Positions 60,031-64,000 of a stretch of DNA of 64,000 nt are shown piece by piece. The notes below the pieces were generated by a model. That model had not been told where the DNA came from. It did no database searches and saw only the letters and a list, made by a program, of their open reading frames with translations. This stretch comes from Corynebacterium glyciniphilum AJ 3170 (GTDB lineage: Bacteria; Actinomycetota; Actinomycetes; Mycobacteriales; Mycobacteriaceae), in assembly GCF_007673095.1 (NCBI RefSeq), contig NZ_VDYZ01000010.1:1-64000 (forward strand), read 5' to 3'. The position numbers were made by a program, and so were the translations under genes. Numbering within the stretch: the stretch's first letter is position 1; each line of letters starts with the position of its first letter.

Positions 60031-60669
60031 GTGGCGAAACTAGGGAGCCGGGAGACGTGGCTGCGCAGTGGTTATTCCCTGGTCGGGGTGATGATCATCG
60101 GACTGGGGGCGGCGATCCTGCAGACCGGGGGCGTGGGTGTGGACCCCTACACGGCGCTGAACACCGGCGTCAGTTCCACCATCGGGTGGACGCTGGGAAC
60201 CTACCAGCTGGTCAGCAACCTGGTGTTGTTCATCCCCGTGCTGATCTGGGGACGGAAGTACATCGGGCCCGGCACCGTGATCAACATGGTGCTCACCGGG
60301 TTCTTCATCGACCTGTTCTCCTTCCTGCTGGGACCTGTCATCCCGGACGACCCGTCCCTGTTGCTGATGACCTTCTTCTTCGCCGCCGGGATCTGCGTCT
60401 TCGCCTTCGGTGCCAGCGCGTACATGAGTGCAGGCGTGGGCACGGCCCCCTATGACGCCATCGCGCCGATGATCGTCGACAAGACCGGATGGAACTACAC
60501 CAAGGTCCGTGTCCCGCAGGACGTGCTGACGGTGATCGGCGCGATCCTGTTCAAGGGCCAGGTCGGCTTCGGCACCGTCATGACCGCTTTCTTCAACGGT
60601 CCGCTGATCCAGTTCTTCACCGAGAAGGTGAACCAGCCCGCGGTCGACCGGCTGGTGGGTAAAGCCTGA
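60031..60669 (+). CDS. YczE/YitT-like membrane protein
   Basis: The 212-residue protein has five or six membrane segments and the YczE-type pattern LVGVMIIGLGAAILQTGGVGVDPYTALNTGVSSTIGWTLGTYQLVSNLVLF and a second, similar ASAYMSAGVGTAPYDAIAPMI, showing an internal repeat. Such proteins are widespread but of unknown function; some neighbours suggest a transport role. GAGAGGAG precedes the GTG at 60031. Convergent with the SCO1664-type gene 19 bases away. Confidence 0.82.
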   Translation: MAKLGSRETWLRSGYSLVGVMIIGLGAAILQTGGVGVDPYTALNTGVSSTIGWTLGTYQLVSNLVLFIPVLIWGRKYIGPGTVINMVLTGFFIDLFSFLLGPVIPDDPSLLLMTFFFAAGICVFAFGASAYMSAGVGTAPYDAIAPMIVDKTGWNYTKVRVPQDVLTVIGAILFKGQVGFGTVMTAFFNGPLIQFFTEKVNQPAVDRLVGKA

Positions 60670-60688
60670 GACGCCTGAGACCAGGGGT

Positions 60689-61468
60689 CTAGAAGACCGG
60701 CCAGGGTACGGCAGGTAACCCGGGCTGCGGACCGGGGAACACCCCCGCAGCCAGCAGCTGGTCGCACCGGTCGGCCACCGCGGTCACCTCGGCGGTAGCC
60801 AGCAGCTCTCCCAACGCTTCTCCGAGGGAGTCATCCCGACCGGAGTCCAGCTGGTCGCGGACGCTGCGCACGGCAGCGAGCTCCTCGTCTGACAAAGGTT
60901 CGGCGACCCAACCCCACAGCACGGTGCGCACCTTGTTCTGCGTGTGGAACGTCAGTCCGTGGTCCACACCGAAACGGTGTCCGTCGGCCGTCGGCAGGAT
61001 GTGCCCGGCCTTCCGGTCGGCGTTGTTGGCGAGCAGGTCGAAGATCGCCATCCTGCGGAGTGCTGCAGAGTCCTCGTGCAGCAGGACGACAGGCTCGTCC
61101 TCCTCGTCCACGCCGTCAAGAACCCGGCACCACCCCGCGTCCTGGAGGACGTCGGCCTCGTCCGGGGAGACGAGGTCCACGGGGTGCCGGCCACTTGTGG
61201 TATCACACCAGAGCTGCGCCATCCCCACGCCGAAAGGCCCGTCGCGCAACCAGGTCAACGGAACCACACCGAATCCCAGTGCCTCCGACAGCAGGTAGGC
61301 CGCGACCTCGCGACGGGCGAGTGTGCGGTCGGGGAAGTCCCACAGCGGCTTCTCGCCGATCAGGGGTTTGTACACCACCGTCGTGTCACCGATCTGTCCC
61401 CGGAACGTCGCGTTCGAGGCGGTGACGATACGCCCCTCCAGCTCAAGGTCGCCCTCCGGCGCGGTCAC
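60689..61468 (-). CDS. SCO1664-family protein (phosphoinositide 3/4-kinase-like)
   Basis: The 259-residue protein has a kinase-like fold: TFRGQIGDTTVVYKPLIGEKPLWDFPDRTLARREVAAYLLSEALGFGVVPLTW (a P-loop-like start, Lys in YKP), then FDLLANNADRKAGHIL (catalytic-loop Asp and Asn) and HRFGVDHGLTFH (metal-binding Asp). This matches the PI3/PI4-kinase-like SCO1664 family of actinobacteria. GTG at 61468 follows the DUF3090 stop by one base and is preferred to the frame reaching 61522. The physiological substrate is unknown. It sits with DUF3090 and a histidine phosphatase in a conserved trio. Confidence 0.85.
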   Translation of the reverse strand: MTAPEGDLELEGRIVTASNATFRGQIGDTTVVYKPLIGEKPLWDFPDRTLARREVAAYLLSEALGFGVVPLTWLRDGPFGVGMAQLWCDTTSGRHPVDLVSPDEADVLQDAGWCRVLDGVDEEDEPVVLLHEDSAALRRMAIFDLLANNADRKAGHILPTADGHRFGVDHGLTFHTQNKVRTVLWGWVAEPLSDEELAAVRSVRDQLDSGRDDSLGEALGELLATAEVTAVADRCDQLLAAGVFPGPQPGLPAVPWPVF

Positions 61469-61469
61469 G

Positions 61470-62054
61470 TCAGAACCCGTCAGGGATGTCACACTCGTGA
61501 CCCTCCGGGTCCATCGGTTCACCGCAGCGTGGGCAGAGGGGGCGACCGGAGTTCACGATCGCCAGTGTCCGGTCCACGAACGCCTTCGCCGCGCCGACGG
61601 GGATACGCACGGAGAACAGTTCGTCCGGCTCCACCTGGATCTCGACGGGTTCATCGGAGTCGACGGACGCCTGCAGTTCCTCGATCTCCTCCGGATCGAG
61701 CTCAGGCGGGGGAGCGGCCTCGATGACCACCTGGGATGTCTTCGGGTCCCAACCCAGACTCAGGACGCCGACGCGGAACTCCTCGTCAACCGGCATGTCC
61801 AACGGCTCGTCATCAACGAGCAGTTCATCGGTCTCATCAGGGACGTTGAAGGGGTTGCCGTCCTGGTTGCGCAGCTTGCCGAGCAGCTCGGCGACGCCCT
61901 CGGCGAGCGCGGCGGACTGCTGCTTCTCCAGTGAGACGCTGACGGTCACACCCCGGTCACGTGCCTGCAGATAGAACGTCCGGTCACCGGGCAATCCCAC
62001 AGTGCCGACGACGAAACGGTCCGGCCAGTCGAATCCATATGTGGTGGTGGGCAT
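61470..62054 (-). CDS. DUF3090 family protein
   Basis: The 194-residue protein begins MPTTTYGFDWPDRFVVGTVGLPGDRTFYLQARDRGVTVSVSLEKQQSAALAEGVAELLG and ends with a zinc-ribbon-like RPLCPRCGEPMDPEGHECD (CxxC...C). The acidic middle part (LDPEEIEELQ) separates the two. The family always sits between the SCO1664-type kinase and the phosphatase in actinobacteria. TACAAT lies seven bases before the ATG at 62054. The function is unknown. Confidence 0.87.
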   Translation of the reverse strand: MPTTTYGFDWPDRFVVGTVGLPGDRTFYLQARDRGVTVSVSLEKQQSAALAEGVAELLGKLRNQDGNPFNVPDETDELLVDDEPLDMPVDEEFRVGVLSLGWDPKTSQVVIEAAPPPELDPEEIEELQASVDSDEPVEIQVEPDELFSVRIPVGAAKAFVDRTLAIVNSGRPLCPRCGEPMDPEGHECDIPDGF

Positions 62055-62138
62055 AAGCGCCATTGTAGGAGCCTTACGCTGATTGGTGCAGCGAATGGTG
62101 CAGTGAAAGGCGTGCACCGGACGCGCGGGGGAACCAGG

Positions 62139-62846
62139 TCAGTCGGCGTGACCGGCGCCGCCACCGACCTGGGCACCGTCATCCGTGCTGTCTTTCTGCT
62201 GGTCGGGGGACGGCGCCAGCCAGGACAGATCACCGGCCTCGGTGTTGACGCAGAGCACGTGCGGCATAGCCTCGGTGTAGCGGATGACCGACACGGAGGC
62301 GGGGTCTGCGTGGACCCGCTGGAAATGGTCGAACGGCATGCCGTAGGCGTCGGCGATGACGGACTTGATGATGTCGCCGTGTGTCACGGCCACCCAGACC
62401 GCGCCGGCGCCGTGGTCAGCCTCCACGGCTGCATCGTGCCGCCGGACAGCAGTGACCGCCCGTTCCTGCATCCCGGCCAGGGATTCCCCACCGGGGAACA
62501 CGGCCGACGAGGGGTGCCCGACGACGGTCTTCCACAGTTCTTCCTTACCGAGATCGGTGAGCTTGCGGCCCTGCCAGTTGCCGTAGTCGCACTCGGTGAT
62601 GCCGTCGTCGGTGGTGAAGGACGGGGTGCCCGACTGCCGCCCGAGGATGGCCTGGGCGGTCTGCCGGCACCGTTCCAGAGGGCTGGAGACCACCCCACGC
62701 AATGGGACGGTCGCGAGACGGTCTCCGGTGCGCTCGGCCTGCCGGTGGCCGGTGTCGTCGAGGGTGACGCCGGGTGTTCGTCCCGCCAGGGTGCCTTCGG
62801 TGTTCGCGGTGCTGCGTCCGTGCCGGACCAGGATGACTGTGGCCAT
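62139..62846 (-). CDS. Histidine phosphatase family protein (MSMEG_4193-like)
   Basis: The 235-residue protein has the RHG motif VILVRHGRSTANTEG (His 9, about residues 4-18), SSPLERCRQTAQAIL and ITECDYGNWQG, with the second catalytic His in WVAVTHGDIIKSVIAD. It belongs to the branch of phosphoglycerate-mutase-like phosphatases paired with the SCO1664/DUF3090 genes. The tail after residue 210 is acidic and variable. It starts the minus-strand set; DUF3090 follows after 84 bases with its own promoter. Confidence 0.88.
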   Translation of the reverse strand: MATVILVRHGRSTANTEGTLAGRTPGVTLDDTGHRQAERTGDRLATVPLRGVVSSPLERCRQTAQAILGRQSGTPSFTTDDGITECDYGNWQGRKLTDLGKEELWKTVVGHPSSAVFPGGESLAGMQERAVTAVRRHDAAVEADHGAGAVWVAVTHGDIIKSVIADAYGMPFDHFQRVHADPASVSVIRYTEAMPHVLCVNTEAGDLSWLAPSPDQQKDSTDDGAQVGGGAGHAD

Positions 62847-62909
62847 GCGGCCGAGGTTAGTCGGGACGGGGCCAGTCGTGCAGTGGTGCCGGTGCTGTCC
62901 CGTTGAGGT

Positions 62910-62950
62910 AGCAACCCCGCAGGTTGGTGCGACCGACCTCCGGGGTTGCT
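62910..62950 (-). terminator. Long hairpin downstream of the monooxygenase gene
   Basis: Arms 62910-62928 and 62932-62950 pair over 19 positions with one mismatch and one G-U pair around a three-base loop, beginning AGCAACCCCG and ending CGGGGTTGCT. There is no T-run. It lies between the monooxygenase stop and the phosphatase start, so it probably separates the two transcripts. Confidence 0.65.
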
Positions 62951-62980
62951 GACTGCTGCTGGGTGGGTAGTGCTGAGGGG

Positions 62981-64000
62981 TCAGGTGGGCCGGGGCCAGT
63001 TGACGAGCCGGTTGTTCGCTACGATGAGCGCCCGGGCCGGGGTGAGTCGCAGTGCTCCATCGCGTAGACCGGCGAGCAGTGGATTGGACGCTTGGGCCAC
63101 CCGCCCGGCCGTACGAGACCCCCTCATTACTGAGGTCGTGCGGGGTCGGCGGAGTTCGTCATAGGTGAGCAGCGTCGATTCGAGGGCATCCGGGGAGGCG
63201 TCCCGTAAGAGGACGGTGAGCGTCGCGGCGTCCTCAATGCCCTGGCCCGCCCCCTGGCCGAGATTCGGGGTCATGGCGTGGGCGGCGTCGCCGATGACTA
63301 CGGTGCGGCCCTTCACCAGGGAGGGGAGTGGTGCGGCGAGGTCGTAGACGTCATGTCTCAGGAGCACTTCCGACGGGGTCGCTTCGATGCATTCCTGGAT
63401 CGGCGGGTGCCAGTCGGCGAAGCGTCGGCGGACCTCTGCATGCTCATCGGGGAAGGTTGACCCGGCGGGGCAGTTCAGCGTTCCGAACCAGTAGATGCGG
63501 TTGTCGGAAAGGGGGACGATACCGAAGATCTGCCCGCGTCCCCACGTCTCGCCTGCCTCGTGGTGGACGTCCACCGGCGCGCCGGTCACGCCGCGCCAGG
63601 CGGTGTAACCGGCGTAATGCAGACCGGTGTCCAACCCAAGAATACGACGGTTGGGGCTGTGGATCCCGTCCGCGACGACGACCAGGTCGACATCCTCGGA
63701 CTGGCCGGCCGCGACGATGCGTGGTGTCCCGTCGGCCGAGACAGTGGCGGGCGTGCCTGTGCGCAGCGTCCCCGTGTGAAGGGAGTCTATAAGGACTCGG
63801 TGCAGGTCACTGCGATGAATGCTGCGTACCGCTCCTGAGGTCGACGGAGAAGCGGTGGTCATCCAGCGTCCTGAGGGAGTGCGTTGTCCGGCGCGCATCG
63901 ATCCGATGGCGGTGCTCGACACACCCCGGACAGTATCGCCGAGTCCGACGAGGTCGAGGGCTTCGAAGGCATTGCCGAACAACGTGAGCCCTGCACCCAC
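62981..64000 (-). CDS. FAD-dependent monooxygenase, N-terminus beyond the window
   Basis: The 339 readable residues cover most of a flavin monooxygenase of the UbiH/p-hydroxybenzoate hydroxylase type. The second FAD motif VVVADGIHSPNRRILG and the third FAD-binding GDAAHAMTPNLGQGAGQGIEDA are clear. The N-terminal GxGxxG dinucleotide site is missing, because the frame continues past base 64000 on the minus strand; the GTG at the edge is not the real start. It would hydroxylate an aromatic or polyketide-like substrate using NAD(P)H. Substrate unknown. Confidence 0.86.
   Translation of the reverse strand: MGAGLTLFGNAFEALDLVGLGDTVRGVSSTAIGSMRAGQRTPSGRWMTTASPSTSGAVRSIHRSDLHRVLIDSLHTGTLRTGTPATVSADGTPRIVAAGQSEDVDLVVVADGIHSPNRRILGLDTGLHYAGYTAWRGVTGAPVDVHHEAGETWGRGQIFGIVPLSDNRIYWFGTLNCPAGSTFPDEHAEVRRRFADWHPPIQECIEATPSEVLLRHDVYDLAAPLPSLVKGRTVVIGDAAHAMTPNLGQGAGQGIEDAATLTVLLRDASPDALESTLLTYDELRRPRTTSVMRGSRTAGRVAQASNPLLAGLRDGALRLTPARALIVANNRLVNWPRPT

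Overview
The window is a GC-rich actinobacterial chromosome segment. Several independent signs point to Corynebacterium or a close mycolic-acid relative. The run lytic transglycosylase / enolase / DivIC-like / DUF501 / short Ppx / tRNA-Leu (6.5-11.0 kb) has the order of the Mycobacterium tuberculosis Rv1022-Rv1026 neighbourhood. There is an antigen 85-like corynomycolyltransferase at 44.6-45.7 kb, the actinobacterial trio SCO1664-family / DUF3090 / histidine phosphatase at 60.7-62.8 kb, and many leaderless genes. I cannot name the species. No rRNA, prophage, insertion sequence or CRISPR array is visible.

Layout. 0-2 kb: the 3' end of nrdE and a GTP-dependent PEP carboxykinase. 2-6.5 kb: a manganese/zinc ABC importer with a divergent MntR and a palindrome in the shared promoter region. 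6.5-11 kb: the housekeeping run above. 11-13.3 kb: an SPFH protein and a TauE-type permease. 13.3-22 kb: two neighbouring MmyB-type regulator islands holding aldo/keto reductases, quinone reductases, cupin, carboxymuconolactone decarboxylase-like and glyoxalase-fold proteins and an MFS pump. 22-25 kb: a tight operon VTC-domain protein / DUF4956 / CotH kinase. 26.8-30.2 kb: siderophore-iron utilisation with a divergent regulator made of two AraC units fused head to tail. 30-34.6 kb: YdcF protein, sugar phosphatase, IlvD, acyltransferase. 34.6-37.3 kb: a thiamine-precursor ABC importer under a TPP riboswitch whose 3' end contains the Shine-Dalgarno sequence. 37.6-41.7 kb: a visibly lower-GC block with a two-component system, a small export protein, an arginase-fold hydrolase and a HAD phosphatase. 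41.7-45.7 kb: cation antiporter, dicarboxylate-type permease, mycolyltransferase. 45.7-58 kb: an accessory stretch with four MFS pumps, three TetR and one ArsR regulators, two acetyltransferases, HipBA and two methyltransferases, with clear inverted-repeat operators. 58-60 kb: glucose dehydrogenase and gluconolactonase. 60-64 kb: YczE-type protein, the conserved trio and a truncated FAD monooxygenase.

Functionally, the window mixes core metabolism with metal supply (Mn, Fe), thiamine-precursor uptake and a large number of separately regulated efflux or detoxification units. The most interesting candidates for undescribed biology are the VTC/DUF4956/CotH cassette, the double AraC regulator beside iron-uptake genes, and a TetR that appears to control two acetyltransferases through a shared 11-base operator word.
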